Notes under the pieces: model-generated | Seen by the model: only the letters and a program-made list of their open reading frames with translations | What the model was told of the DNA's origin: nothing | Database searches by the model: none | In this document: in pieces, positions 31,977 to 39,716 of the stretch | Numbering within the stretch: position 1 is the first letter of the stretch | How the letters are laid out: each line of letters begins with the position of its first letter | Translations under genes and position numbers: made by a program | NCBI RefSeq assembly: GCF_947489365.1 | Contig: NZ_CANLDB010000005.1 | Span: forward strand, 1-64,000 | DNA: 64,000 bases | Direction: 5' to 3' | Source of the DNA: an uncultured Nocardioides sp. | Lineage (GTDB): Bacteria; Actinomycetota; Actinomycetes; Propionibacteriales; Nocardioidaceae

Positions 31977-34025
31977 TCAGCCCTGCGGCCGGAGGTCGAG
32001 CCGGCGCAGCAGCTGGGCGTTGAGGGCGACCACGACGGTTGAGACCGACATCAGCACCGCGCCGACCGACATCGGCAGCACGAACCCGATCGGGGCGAGC
32101 ACGCCCGCCGCCAGGGGGACCGCGGCGAGGTTGTAGCCGGCGCCCCAGGCGAGGTTCTGCACGCTCTTGCGGTACGTCGCCCGCGACAGGTCGATCACCG
32201 AGAGCACCGAGCGCGGGTCGTCGGAGGCGAGGATGATCCCGGCCGAGGCGATGGCGACGTCGGTGCCGGCGCCGATGGCGACGCCGACGTCGGCCCGCGC
32301 GAGGGCGGGCGCGTCGTTCACGCCGTCGCCGACCATGGCGACCAGGCGACCCTCGGCCTGCAGCGCGGCGACCGTGCCCGCCTTGTCCTCGGGGCGGACG
32401 CCGGCGTACACGCGGTCGATGCCGAGCTCGGCCGCGACCGAGGTGGCCACCGCCTCGGCGTCGCCGGTGACCATGACGACCTCGACGCCCCGGCGGTGCA
32501 GCTGCTCGACGGCGACGCGGGACTCGGTCCGGACCTCGTCGGCCAGCCGGAGCGCGCCCGCGACCTCGCCGTCCACCACGACGTGCAGGATGATCGCGCC
32601 GTCACGGCGCCACTGCTCGGCGACGCCCAGCTCCGCGGCCCCGGCCTCCTCGAGGAGGGCGGGCCCGCCCACCTGGACCCGGCGACCGCCGACCCGGGCG
32701 CTGACGCCCACGGCCGGGCGGGAGTCGAACTCGGTCGCGCGGGGGACGTCGAGGTCCCGGTCGGCGGCGGCGCGGACGATCGCGCGCGCCAGCGGGTGCT
32801 CGGAGTCGGTCTCCGCGGCGGCGGCGAGGGCGAGCACGTCGTCGGCGGACCGGGCCGTCCCCGGCTCCACGGCGGTCACCGCCGGCCGGCCCTGCGTGAG
32901 GGTGCCGGTCTTGTCGAACAGCACGGTGTCGACGCGCCGCATCTGCTCCATCGCGAGGCGGTCCTTGACGAGGACGCCGGCGCGGGCGGCACGCTCCGTC
33001 GAGATCGAGATGACGAGCGGGATCGCCAGGCCGAGGGCGTGGGGGCAGGCGATGACGAGGACGGTGATGGTGCGGACGACGGCGTCCTCGGGCAGGCCCA
33101 CGACCGACCACACGGCGGCGGTGAGGACGGCGGCGCCCAGGGCGTACCAGAACAGCCAGCCCGCGGCGCGGTCGGCGAGGCGCTGGGTGCGGGACGCCGA
33201 GGACTGCGCCGCGGCGACGAGCGCCCGGATGCCGGCGAGCGCGGTGTCGTCCCCGACGGCGGTGACCTCGAGCCGGAGGCCGGAGTCGGTGGCGACCGTG
33301 CCGGCGACGACCTGGTCGCCCCGGGTGCGCCGTACGGTGCGGGACTCGCCGGTGATCATCGACTCGTCCATCGCGACGGAGCCCTCCACCACCGTGCCGT
33401 CGGCCGGGACCCGCGCGCCGGGGCGGACGACGAGGACGTCCCCGACCTCCAGGGTGGCCGGGTCGACGACCGTGACCTCCCCGTCGGCGCCGACCTTCTC
33501 GGCGGTGTCGGGCAGCAGCGCCGCGAGGGAGTCGAGGGCCGAGGTGGTCTGCGCCAGCGAGCGCATCTCGACCCAGTGGCCGAGCAGCATGATCGAGACC
33601 AGGAGCGCGAGCTCCCACCAGAAGTCCAGGTGGTGCGGCAGCACACCGAGGGTCGAGCCCCACGAGGCGACGAACGCGACGGTGAGCGCCAGGGCGACGA
33701 GCAGCATCATGCCCGGTGCGCGGTCCCGCGCCTCCTGCCAGCCGCCGGCCAGGAACGGGCGCCCCGCCCAGAGGTAGAGCACTGTGCCGAGGACCGGGGA
33801 GACCCACGCCAGGCCGGGGACGTCGGGCAGGTCGTAGCCGACCAGGCCCGCGAACATCGACGAGGCCGCCACCGTCGGGACCGCCAGCACGAGCGAGGAC
33901 CAGAACAGGTGGCGGAACATCGCCACGTGGGCCCCGTGGCCGGCGTGTCCCTGGTGGTCCTCGTGCGCCTCGTCGGACCGGACGTCGGTCCCGGACGGGT
34001 CCTCGGTGGTGCTGCCGTGCTGCAT
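31977..34025 (-). CDS. copB: CopB-type heavy-metal P1B ATPase
   Basis: A 682-aa protein with GGCAGGAG before its ATG. The N-terminus is His-rich (HEDHQGHAGHGAH) instead of CxxC. The transmembrane metal-site motif is C327-P-H, and the phosphorylation site is D371 in DKTGT; TGES and GDGVND are also present. The CPH motif with a His-rich tail defines the P1B-3 (CopB) group, which exports Cu from the cytoplasm. Two CsoR-like operators cover its promoter, consistent with copper induction. No csoR gene is in the window. Confidence 0.92.
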   Translation of the reverse strand: MQHGSTTEDPSGTDVRSDEAHEDHQGHAGHGAHVAMFRHLFWSSLVLAVPTVAASSMFAGLVGYDLPDVPGLAWVSPVLGTVLYLWAGRPFLAGGWQEARDRAPGMMLLVALALTVAFVASWGSTLGVLPHHLDFWWELALLVSIMLLGHWVEMRSLAQTTSALDSLAALLPDTAEKVGADGEVTVVDPATLEVGDVLVVRPGARVPADGTVVEGSVAMDESMITGESRTVRRTRGDQVVAGTVATDSGLRLEVTAVGDDTALAGIRALVAAAQSSASRTQRLADRAAGWLFWYALGAAVLTAAVWSVVGLPEDAVVRTITVLVIACPHALGLAIPLVISISTERAARAGVLVKDRLAMEQMRRVDTVLFDKTGTLTQGRPAVTAVEPGTARSADDVLALAAAAETDSEHPLARAIVRAAADRDLDVPRATEFDSRPAVGVSARVGGRRVQVGGPALLEEAGAAELGVAEQWRRDGAIILHVVVDGEVAGALRLADEVRTESRVAVEQLHRRGVEVVMVTGDAEAVATSVAAELGIDRVYAGVRPEDKAGTVAALQAEGRLVAMVGDGVNDAPALARADVGVAIGAGTDVAIASAGIILASDDPRSVLSVIDLSRATYRKSVQNLAWGAGYNLAAVPLAAGVLAPIGFVLPMSVGAVLMSVSTVVVALNAQLLRRLDLRPQG

Positions 34026-34045
34026 CGTCTGCTCCTGCCTGTCGG

Positions 34046-34060
34046 TACCCCCCAGGGGTA
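34046..34060. promoter_or_regulatory. CsoR-like operator 1
   Basis: TACCCCCCAGGGGTA, a pseudo-palindrome of the TACCC/GGGTA type bound by copper-sensing CsoR repressors. It lies downstream of the CopB -10 box. Confidence 0.7.
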
Positions 34061-34068
34061 TATGTCCG

Positions 34069-34098
34069 ACCGTACTAGGTACCCCCCAGGGGTATCAA
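34069..34098 (-). promoter_or_regulatory. copB promoter
   Basis: On the minus strand TTGATA (34093-34098) and TACGGT (34069-34074) are 18 bp apart. The -35 box overlaps operator 2. Confidence 0.55.
34080..34094. promoter_or_regulatory. CsoR-like operator 2
   Basis: Identical to operator 1 including flanking bases (GGTACCCCCCAGGGGTAT), centred 34 bp away, covering the copB -35 box. Confidence 0.7.
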
Positions 34099-34163
34099 GG
34101 CGAGTTCGACATGGCGGAGCGGGCCGTGGCACGAGACACGGCGCGGTGCGAGGGTGGGGCCTC

Positions 34164-35069
34164 GTGATCGCCCTGCTGTCGGCCCCGACCAACCTGGGGC
34201 TGCGGCCCCCGCAGCCGGGCAGCGTCCCGGGGTGCGCCAAGGCGCCCGAGGCGCTGCGCGGCGCCGGCCTTCACGCCCGGCTGGCCGCGAGCGGAGCCCG
34301 GGACGCCGGCGTCGTCATGCCCGGCCGCTACCTCAGCGAGGTGCCGGCGGGCCGGTCGCGCAACGAGGAGGCGATCGTCGACCACGGACGACGCCTCAGC
34401 GCCGCGGTGTCGTCGCTGTGGGCCGAGGACCGGACGCCGCTCGTGCTGGGCGGCGACTGCAGCGTCCTGCTGGGCGTCGGCCACGCCCTCGCGTGCCGCG
34501 GCCGCTCCGGCCTCGTGCACGTCGACGGCCACACGGACTTCCGCCACCCGGGCAACTCCTCGACCTGCGAGAACCTCGCCGGGGAGGACCTCGCGACGGT
34601 CGTCGGCAGGCACCGCCCGGCGGTCGCGGACGTCGACGGCCTCGCGCCGTACGTCGACGCCCGGCACGTCACCCACCTCGGCTGCCGGGACGACGACGAG
34701 CACCTGGCCGAGGTCCGCGACACGCTCGGGTGCGTCGTCCCCGCCTCGACCGTGCTGGCCGACGGGCCCGGGGCGGCCGCCGGCGTCCTGCGCGGTGCGC
34801 CCCACGAGACGGCGCCCGCCGGCTTCTGGCTGCACCTCGACGTTGACGTCCTCGACCCCACCGTCCTGCCCGCCGTCGACAGTCCCGACCCCGGTGGCCT
34901 GCGGCCCGACGACCTCGTGGCCGTCCTGGGCGAGCTGGCGCCGCTGGCGGTCGGTGCGAGCGTCTGCATCTACGACCCGGACCTCGACCCCACGGGTGGG
35001 TACGCCGCGCTGCTGACGGACCTACTGGCGTCCGGCCTCGCGCGCCTCGGCGCCGACCGGGACGGCTGA
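34164..35069 (+). CDS. Arginase/agmatinase/formiminoglutamase family hydrolase
   Basis: About 301 aa from GTG 34164 with GAGGGTGGGG upstream; GTG 34146 is possible. The binuclear Mn site is visible: GGDCS (96-100), D121-G-H123-T-D125 and D226-V-D228-VLDP. The first motif has Cys where arginases have His (GGDHS), seen in some actinobacterial members. It hydrolyses a guanidino or formimino group; substrate uncertain. It diverges from copB across the CsoR-like operators, and its 3' end overlaps the convergent MarR gene by 48 bp. Confidence 0.8.
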   Translation: MIALLSAPTNLGLRPPQPGSVPGCAKAPEALRGAGLHARLAASGARDAGVVMPGRYLSEVPAGRSRNEEAIVDHGRRLSAAVSSLWAEDRTPLVLGGDCSVLLGVGHALACRGRSGLVHVDGHTDFRHPGNSSTCENLAGEDLATVVGRHRPAVADVDGLAPYVDARHVTHLGCRDDDEHLAEVRDTLGCVVPASTVLADGPGAAAGVLRGAPHETAPAGFWLHLDVDVLDPTVLPAVDSPDPGGLRPDDLVAVLGELAPLAVGASVCIYDPDLDPTGGYAALLTDLLASGLARLGADRDG

Positions 35070-35531
35070 GGAGCCGAGCGAGCGCCGGTGCTCGCCCATC
35101 GCCGTGACGGCGGAGCGCAGGAAGCGGTCGACGACCTCGAGCTCGGCCGGGCCGAGGCCGTCCATCGCGGCGCGGGTGCGGTCGCGGAGGGGGTCGAAGA
35201 ACGCGTCGGCCAGCGCGCGACCGGCCGGCGAGTAGCGCACGAGCACCCGGCGGCGGTCCGCGTCGTCGCGCTCGCGGACGAGGTGGCCGGCGCGCACCAG
35301 CCGGTCGACCACCGCCGTCGTCGAGCCGGTGCTGCGTCCCAGCTCGGCGGCGAGCACCCCGGCGGTCAGCGGCGTGCCGCGCGCCTCCGCGACCTGCACG
35401 TGGGTGAGGGCCTCGACGTCGGTGCGGTGCAGGCCGTGCGCCGCCGCGAAGTCGTCGACGACCTTCGAGCCCTCGGTGACGAGCAGCTGGACCAGCCGCT
35501 GCAGCTCGTCGCGCGGATCGTTCTCCGTCAT
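35022..35531 (-). CDS. MarR family transcriptional regulator
   Basis: A 169-aa protein with the MarR winged helix at ~35-120 (LTAGVLAAELGRSTGSTTAVVDRLVRAGHLVRERDDADRRRVLV). It diverges from the NAD(P)-binding gene, and a 15-bp perfect palindrome lies in the shared promoter, the usual autorepression layout. The last 15 codons are antisense to the end of the arginase-family gene, so convergent transcripts would collide. Confidence 0.88.
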   Translation of the reverse strand: MTENDPRDELQRLVQLLVTEGSKVVDDFAAAHGLHRTDVEALTHVQVAEARGTPLTAGVLAAELGRSTGSTTAVVDRLVRAGHLVRERDDADRRRVLVRYSPAGRALADAFFDPLRDRTRAAMDGLGPAELEVVDRFLRSAVTAMGEHRRSLGSSAVPVGAEAREAGRQ

Positions 35532-35546
35532 CGCACCCTCGGTTTC

Positions 35547-35561
35547 TCTCGACTATCGAGA
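35547..35561. promoter_or_regulatory. Putative MarR operator
   Basis: TCTCGA-CTA-TCGAGA, perfect 6-bp arms, 15 bp upstream of the MarR start and 44 bp upstream of the divergent gene. Confidence 0.65.
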
Positions 35562-35605
35562 TACTCTGTTGCCGAGCATTCTACGACCACCAGAGGAGAG
35601 AACGC

Positions 35606-36306
35606 ATGCGTCTCGTCGTCTTCGGCGCGAACGGCCCGACCGGCCGCCTGGTCGTGAAGCAGGCCGCGGCCGCCGGTCACCGGGTCGTCGCCGTCACCCG
35701 CCGGCCGGCGGACTACCCGGTCACCGGCCCGCTCGTCGAGGTGGCCCGCGCCGACGTCACCGACGCGGACGCCGTCGCCGCCGTCGTCCGGCCCGACGTG
35801 GACGCCGTGATCTCGACGTACGGCGTGCCGTACAGCCGGCAGCCCATCAGCGTCTACTCCGAGGGCATGGCGCACGTCGTCGCGGCCATGACCGCGGCCG
35901 GCGTCGGCCGGCTCGTGTGCGTCACGTCGACGACGGTGGCCGCCGAGGAGGCGCCGGGGATGTCGCTGGCCTGGCGGAAGGTGATCGAGCCGCTGCTGCG
36001 CCGCGTGCTCGGCCGCACCCTGTACGACGACATGGAGCGGATGGAGGACGTCGTCCGCCGCAGCGACCTGGCATGGACGATCGTGCGGCCCGCGGGCCTG
36101 TACGACGCCGACGAGCCGAGCGGCGACCACACGGTCTCGACCGGACGCCTCTCCGGGCACCACACCTCCCGCGCCGACTCGCCGAGGTGCTGCTCGCGGA
36201 GGCGACGGGCCCGGGCCACCCGCGCTCGACGATCGAGGTCGTCAGCGCCGCCGGTCCCCCGCACCCGCTCCGCACGGTCCTCGCCGAGGTCCGCGGACGT
36301 CGCTAG
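35606..36306 (+). pseudogene. NAD(P)H-binding (NmrA/SDR-like) gene with a 1-nt frameshift
   Basis: ATG 35606 with GGAG upstream opens a Rossmann protein: MRLVVFGANGPTGRLVVKQA (GxxGxxG nucleotide motif at 8-13), later SDLAWTIVRPAGLYD, typical of NAD(P)H-binding epimerase-like proteins. After GAC at 36176-36178 the frame turns into Arg/Pro-rich shadow sequence. The natural continuation (LAEVLLAEATGPGHPRSTIEV...VLAEVRGRR, stop 36304-36306) is in the next frame. Inserting one C restores HTSRADLAEVLL. Either a real inactivating deletion or a sequencing error in a C-run. Regulated by the divergent MarR gene. Confidence 0.75.
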
Positions 36307-36415
36307 CCCGCGACATCCCGGCGGTGATGCGTCCCGCGGCCGCTCGTGCAGGCGCGCAGCCAGAAATATTCCCGGTCGACGATTTCTGGCGATCCTCGGA
36401 AAATGCCCGACAGAG

Positions 36416-36443
36416 CAATCCACCGACGCTCCCGGCGCCGAAT
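36416..36443 (+). promoter_or_regulatory. SigK-type promoter of lipoprotein copy 2
   Basis: CAATCC (36416-36421), 17 bp, CGAAT (36439-36443), then GACATCA four bases on. Only these elements and the ribosome site are conserved with the upstream region of copy 1. Confidence 0.7.
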
Positions 36444-36483
36444 TGCAGACATCAATTCGACGCCCATCTCAAGGAGCTCCACC

Positions 36484-37218
36484 ATGTCCCTCAAGACGTC
36501 CCTGACCGCCCGTCGCGGCCTCGCCACCGTCGCCCTCGTCGCGCTCGCCACCGGCACCCTCGGCGCGTGCAGCAGCGAGTCCGAGACCGACTCGCAGTCG
36601 GCCAGCTCGTCCTCCTCGGAGACCTCCGAGTCCGCCCAGGCCGACCAGGGTCCCCCGCAGCCCGTCGCGTCCATCGACTCGCTCACCGGCAACAACACCG
36701 AGGTCGCGCTCGACGAGGGCTTCACCACCGCCCTCGGCGACCTGGGCCTCACGCCCGGCACCGTCGGCGACGGCGAGCTCACCAACGCCGGCGCCCTCCG
36801 CTTCCCGATCACCGGCGGCAACGTCACGGTCTTCGAGCCGGGCGAGGTCTCGCCGTACGTCATCGGCCAGGTGCAGCACGAGGGCTCCGGCTTCTCCCTC
36901 ACCGCAGGTCAGGGCGACGACCAGACCGTCGTGGACATCGAGAACCTCAACGTCGACCCGGGCGTCTCCCGCGTGTACGGCGACGTGTCGGTCAACGGTG
37001 AGCTCGCGGCCGCGTCCGCCTACATCTTCACCCTCAACGGCAACACCCTGATGCCGCTGCAGACGCAGGGCGACACCGCCACGCTCGAGGGCTCCGAGGT
37101 CTACGTGTCGCCGGTCGCCGCCGACCTCCTCAACGACACCTTCGGCACCGACGCGGTGACCGAGGACCTGCTCGTCGGCATCGCCAAGGTCACCGTCAAC
37201 ACGACGCCGGGCGACTGA
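36484..37218 (+). CDS. Lipoprotein of unknown function, copy 2, upstream of sigK
   Basis: A 244-aa lipoprotein with the same signal peptide and lipobox (C29) as copy 1. The linker at 30-57 is the most divergent part (SSESETDSQSASSSSSETSE). The remaining 187 residues differ at a small number of positions, mostly conservative. AAGGAG ribosome site. It is followed by a stem-loop and then sigK-rskA in the same direction, and its promoter matches the predicted SigK type, so it is probably a SigK target. Secreted and membrane anchored; biochemical role unknown. Confidence 0.85.
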   Translation: MSLKTSLTARRGLATVALVALATGTLGACSSESETDSQSASSSSSETSESAQADQGPPQPVASIDSLTGNNTEVALDEGFTTALGDLGLTPGTVGDGELTNAGALRFPITGGNVTVFEPGEVSPYVIGQVQHEGSGFSLTAGQGDDQTVVDIENLNVDPGVSRVYGDVSVNGELAAASAYIFTLNGNTLMPLQTQGDTATLEGSEVYVSPVAADLLNDTFGTDAVTEDLLVGIAKVTVNTTPGD

Positions 37219-37250
37219 CACCCCCGCCGGGAGCACCCGGCAGACGCATG

Positions 37251-37293
37251 GAGGGCGGGCTCAGGTGACACCAGGTCACGTGGGCCCGCCCTC
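37251..37293 (+). terminator. Stem-loop between lipoprotein copy 2 and sigK
   Basis: Arms 37251-37269 and 37275-37293 pair over 19 bp with one T-G wobble and one mismatch; loop 5 nt. It probably ends or attenuates the abundant lipoprotein mRNA before sigK. It also contains the GTG at 37265 that would give sigK a 25-residue extension. Confidence 0.65.
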
Positions 37294-37339
37294 GGCGACA
37301 CCTTCGGTCGCGACATGGGGCGCGCCCGAGGACGGCGAC

Positions 37340-37882
37340 GTGGTCGTCGCCGAGCTGCTGGTGCGCACCGGCCAGGGAAGTCACAGCGCTTTTGCGGAGC
37401 TCCATCGCACGTGCGCGGCGAGAATTCACGGTCTCGCCCAGCGAATAGTGCGAAATCACTCACAGGCGCAGGAAATCACCCAGGACGTCTTTCTGGAGTT
37501 CTGGCAGAAAGCAGGGACTTTCGACCCTGCACGCGGATCGGCCATCAACTGGATGCTGACGGTCGCGCGTCGCAGGGCGATCGACCGCGCGCGGGCGACG
37601 TACGCCAGCGTCCGCCGCGACACGGTCTTCCACCACCGTCACTACTCCACGGCGCACGACAGCACGTCGGAGGCGGTCCTCGCCTCGCTGGAGGCCCACC
37701 GGGTGCACGTGGCGCTCTCCGGCCTCAGTGCCGTGCAGCGGGAGGCCCTCGAGCTGGCCTACCTCGAGGACCTCACCCACGTCGAGGTCGCCCGGCTCCT
37801 CGACCTGCCGCTCGGCACCGTCAAGGGCCGGATCCGGGACGGCCTGATCCGACTGCGAGCCGCCGAAGGGGTCGGACGGTGA
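37340..37882 (+). CDS. sigK: ECF sigma factor SigK
   Basis: About 180 aa from GTG 37340 (GAGGA seven bases upstream), close to the ~187 aa of mycobacterial SigK. An in-frame GTG at 37265 lies inside a stem-loop and is less likely. Region 2 at ~5-75 (AFAELHRTCAARIHGLAQRIV...EITQDVFLEFWQKAGTFDPARGSAINWMLTVARRRAIDRAR), region 4 at ~115-170 (LSAVQREALELAYLEDLTHVEVARLLDLPLGTVKGRI). The stop overlaps the RskA-type anti-sigma start (GTGA). The pair should control the two lipoprotein promoters. Confidence 0.82.
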   Translation: MVVAELLVRTGQGSHSAFAELHRTCAARIHGLAQRIVRNHSQAQEITQDVFLEFWQKAGTFDPARGSAINWMLTVARRRAIDRARATYASVRRDTVFHHRHYSTAHDSTSEAVLASLEAHRVHVALSGLSAVQREALELAYLEDLTHVEVARLLDLPLGTVKGRIRDGLIRLRAAEGVGR

Positions 37883-38670
37883 CCGACGAGCACACCGACG
37901 ACGCCCTCGGCGGCGGGTCGTGGCCGGACCACGCGCTGGTCGGCGCCTACGCGCTCGACGCCGTCGACCCGCAGGACCGCGCGGCCGCCTTGTTCGAGCG
38001 CCACCTGGCGAGGTGTCCCGACTGTCAGGACGAGGTCGCCAGCCTCCGCGAGGCCGCGAGCACGCTCTCCGCGATCTGCAGCGCCACCCCGCGCGCCGAG
38101 CTGCGTCTGGCCCTGATCGAGCAGATCGGCCGGGTCCGGCCGCTGCCACCGACCGATCAGCGGTCCACGCCGGCCCGGCTTCCCGGACCCGGGCACCGTG
38201 ACAGGCCGACCGCCCGGCACCGGCGTGGACGACGCCGGGCGGGCGTCGTCCTCGCCCTGGCCGCGGCTGTCCTCGTCGTCGCCGGTCTCGGTGCGACCCG
38301 ACCCTGGGACGACGCCGTGCTCAGCCCGTCGCAGCAGGTTCTCCGAGCAGCGGACGCCCGCTCGGCCTCCGTCGACCTGGGCAGGGGCGCCCGCGCGACC
38401 CTCGTCCACTCCGACGACGTCAACAGGTCGGTCATCGAGACCGAGAACATGCCCGTGCCTCCGACCGGCTCGGTGTACCAGCTCTGGTACGAGCGCGACG
38501 GCACGCTCGTCTCCGCCGGCCTCATGCCGCGCGGCCCGGACCACACCGTCCGCCTCCAGGGCGACGCCCGTGGAGCCGACGGCGCCGTCGTCACCGTCGA
38601 GCCCGAGGGCGGCTCCGAGCGGCCGACGTCCGAGCCCGTCGCCGAGTTCGACTTCGGTCTCATCGGGTGA
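37879..38670 (+). CDS. rskA: Anti-sigma-K factor RskA-like
   Basis: A 263-aa protein. Cytoplasmic domain with zinc-type motif H42-x3-C46-x2-C49 (FERHLARCPDCQDEV), Arg-rich linker, one membrane helix at ~113-133 (AGVVLALAAAVLVVAGLGA), then an extracytoplasmic RskA domain (ADARSASVDLGRGARATLVHS...VYQLWYERDGTLVSAGLM). It holds SigK at the membrane until regulated proteolysis. GTGA overlap with sigK. An N-terminal relative without the outer domain is at 30642-31040. Confidence 0.88.
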   Translation: MTDEHTDDALGGGSWPDHALVGAYALDAVDPQDRAAALFERHLARCPDCQDEVASLREAASTLSAICSATPRAELRLALIEQIGRVRPLPPTDQRSTPARLPGPGHRDRPTARHRRGRRRAGVVLALAAAVLVVAGLGATRPWDDAVLSPSQQVLRAADARSASVDLGRGARATLVHSDDVNRSVIETENMPVPPTGSVYQLWYERDGTLVSAGLMPRGPDHTVRLQGDARGADGAVVTVEPEGGSERPTSEPVAEFDFGLIG

Positions 38671-38798
38671 GGGCGGGCTCCGCGGCCGGCGAGTACGACC
38701 CCGCCCAGGGCTCCCCCGGCCAGGCCCACCCGGTCGGCGAGGACTTCCCCGACGAGGCCGTGACGTTCGACGACCCGGAGCACCGCCCCCGGTCCTGA
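38667..38798 (+). CDS. Possible 43-aa acidic peptide coupled to rskA
   Basis: A GTG overlapping the rskA stop (GTGA) opens a 43-codon frame ending at TGA 38796-38798. The peptide is Gly/Pro/Asp/Glu-rich (EYDPAQGSPGQAHPVGEDFP) with no membrane segment. The same 4-bp overlap is used by real gene pairs here, but there is no separate ribosome site. It could be chance. Confidence 0.3.
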   Translation: MRAGSAAGEYDPAQGSPGQAHPVGEDFPDEAVTFDDPEHRPRS

Positions 38799-38876
38799 CC
38801 GGGACCGCACGGAAGCAGGCGGAAGCAAGGGCCGGCGGGCGGCGTTGGGGCTTGCACCCCAGCAGAAGGAGGCCCC

Positions 38877-39506
38877 GTGGCCACCAAGCGAGCGCTCGTC
38901 GTCGTCGACGTGCAGAACGAGTACGTCGAGGGACCGCTCCAGGTCCAGCACCCGCCGGTCGACGAGGCCGTCGCCCACGTCGCACGGGCGATCGACGCCG
39001 CTGTCGAGGCGGGGATCCCGGTCGCCGTCCTCCAGCACGAGCTGCCCGAGGGCGCGCCCGTCTTCGCGGTCGGCTCGCACGGGTGGGGGTTGCACCCGGA
39101 GGTCGAGAAGCGGCTGCGCCCCGAGTTCAAACGGGCAACCAAGCAGCACGGCAGCGCCTTCACCGCCCACGGCCTGCCCGAGTGGCTGGCCGAGCAGCAG
39201 GTCGACACCCTCACGATCGTCGGCTTCATGACGAACAACTGCGACCTCGCCACCGCGGCGGACGCCGAGGCGCGTGGTCTGGGCGCGGAGGTCCTGTCCG
39301 ACGCCACCGGCGCCATCCACCTCGCGAACGACGCCGGTAGCGTCTCGGCCGCGGACCTGCACCGAACGCTGATGACGCTGCTGCACTCCAACTTTGCCGC
39401 CGTCGCCACCACCGACGCCTGGATCGAGGCCGTCCGCGCCGGCACCGAGCTCCCGAAGAGCGACCTCGGCACCTCCGCCACGAAGGGCCGCGCCGAGTTC
39501 GGCTGA
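38877..39506 (+). CDS. Isochorismatase-family cysteine hydrolase
   Basis: A 209-aa protein with AAGGAGG before its GTG. The catalytic triad of the family is visible: D11 (VVVDVQNEY), K89 (KRATKQHGSAF) and C122 (GFMTNNCDLAT) followed by the usual cis-peptide region. Such enzymes hydrolyse nicotinamide, N-carbamoyl compounds, ureidoacrylate or isochorismate. No neighbour fixes the substrate. It is followed by the repeat array at 39513-39704. Confidence 0.85.
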   Translation: MATKRALVVVDVQNEYVEGPLQVQHPPVDEAVAHVARAIDAAVEAGIPVAVLQHELPEGAPVFAVGSHGWGLHPEVEKRLRPEFKRATKQHGSAFTAHGLPEWLAEQQVDTLTIVGFMTNNCDLATAADAEARGLGAEVLSDATGAIHLANDAGSVSAADLHRTLMTLLHSNFAAVATTDAWIEAVRAGTELPKSDLGTSATKGRAEFG

Positions 39507-39512
39507 CCACGA

Positions 39513-39704
39513 GGTGGTCGAGGTGCGAACCGCCCCACCGGTGGTTGAGGTGCGAACGGCCACACCGGTGGTTGAGGTGCGAACGAAGTGAGCCTCGAAA
39601 CCCGGTGAGAGGGGTTTCGAGGCTCGGCGCTGGCGCGCCTCACACCTCAACCACCGACGGCGGTGGTTGAGGTGCGAACGAAGTGAGCCTCGAAACCCGG
39701 TGAC
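39513..39704. repeat. Cluster of intergenic GGTGGTTGAGGTGCGAAC repeats
   Basis: Four direct copies start near 39513, 39540, 39567 and 39662. The last two extend through GAAGTGAGCCTCGAAACCCG. An inverted copy (GTTTCGAGGCTC ... CCTCAACCACC) lies at about 39614-39656, so long stem-loops can form. This word is a common interspersed palindromic element in Nocardioides-like genomes as I recall. No coding sequence is seen in the 210 bp between the flanking genes. Confidence 0.75.
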
Positions 39705-39716
39705 ACTCTTGGCGCC

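Noticed and set aside
37265..37339. Longer sigK start at GTG 37265
   Set aside because: It lies inside the 37251-37293 stem-loop and makes the protein about 25 residues longer than SigK relatives; kept as an alternative.
39513..39704. CRISPR array
   Set aside because: Repeats are unevenly spaced, partly inverted, with no spacers of constant length and no cas genes.
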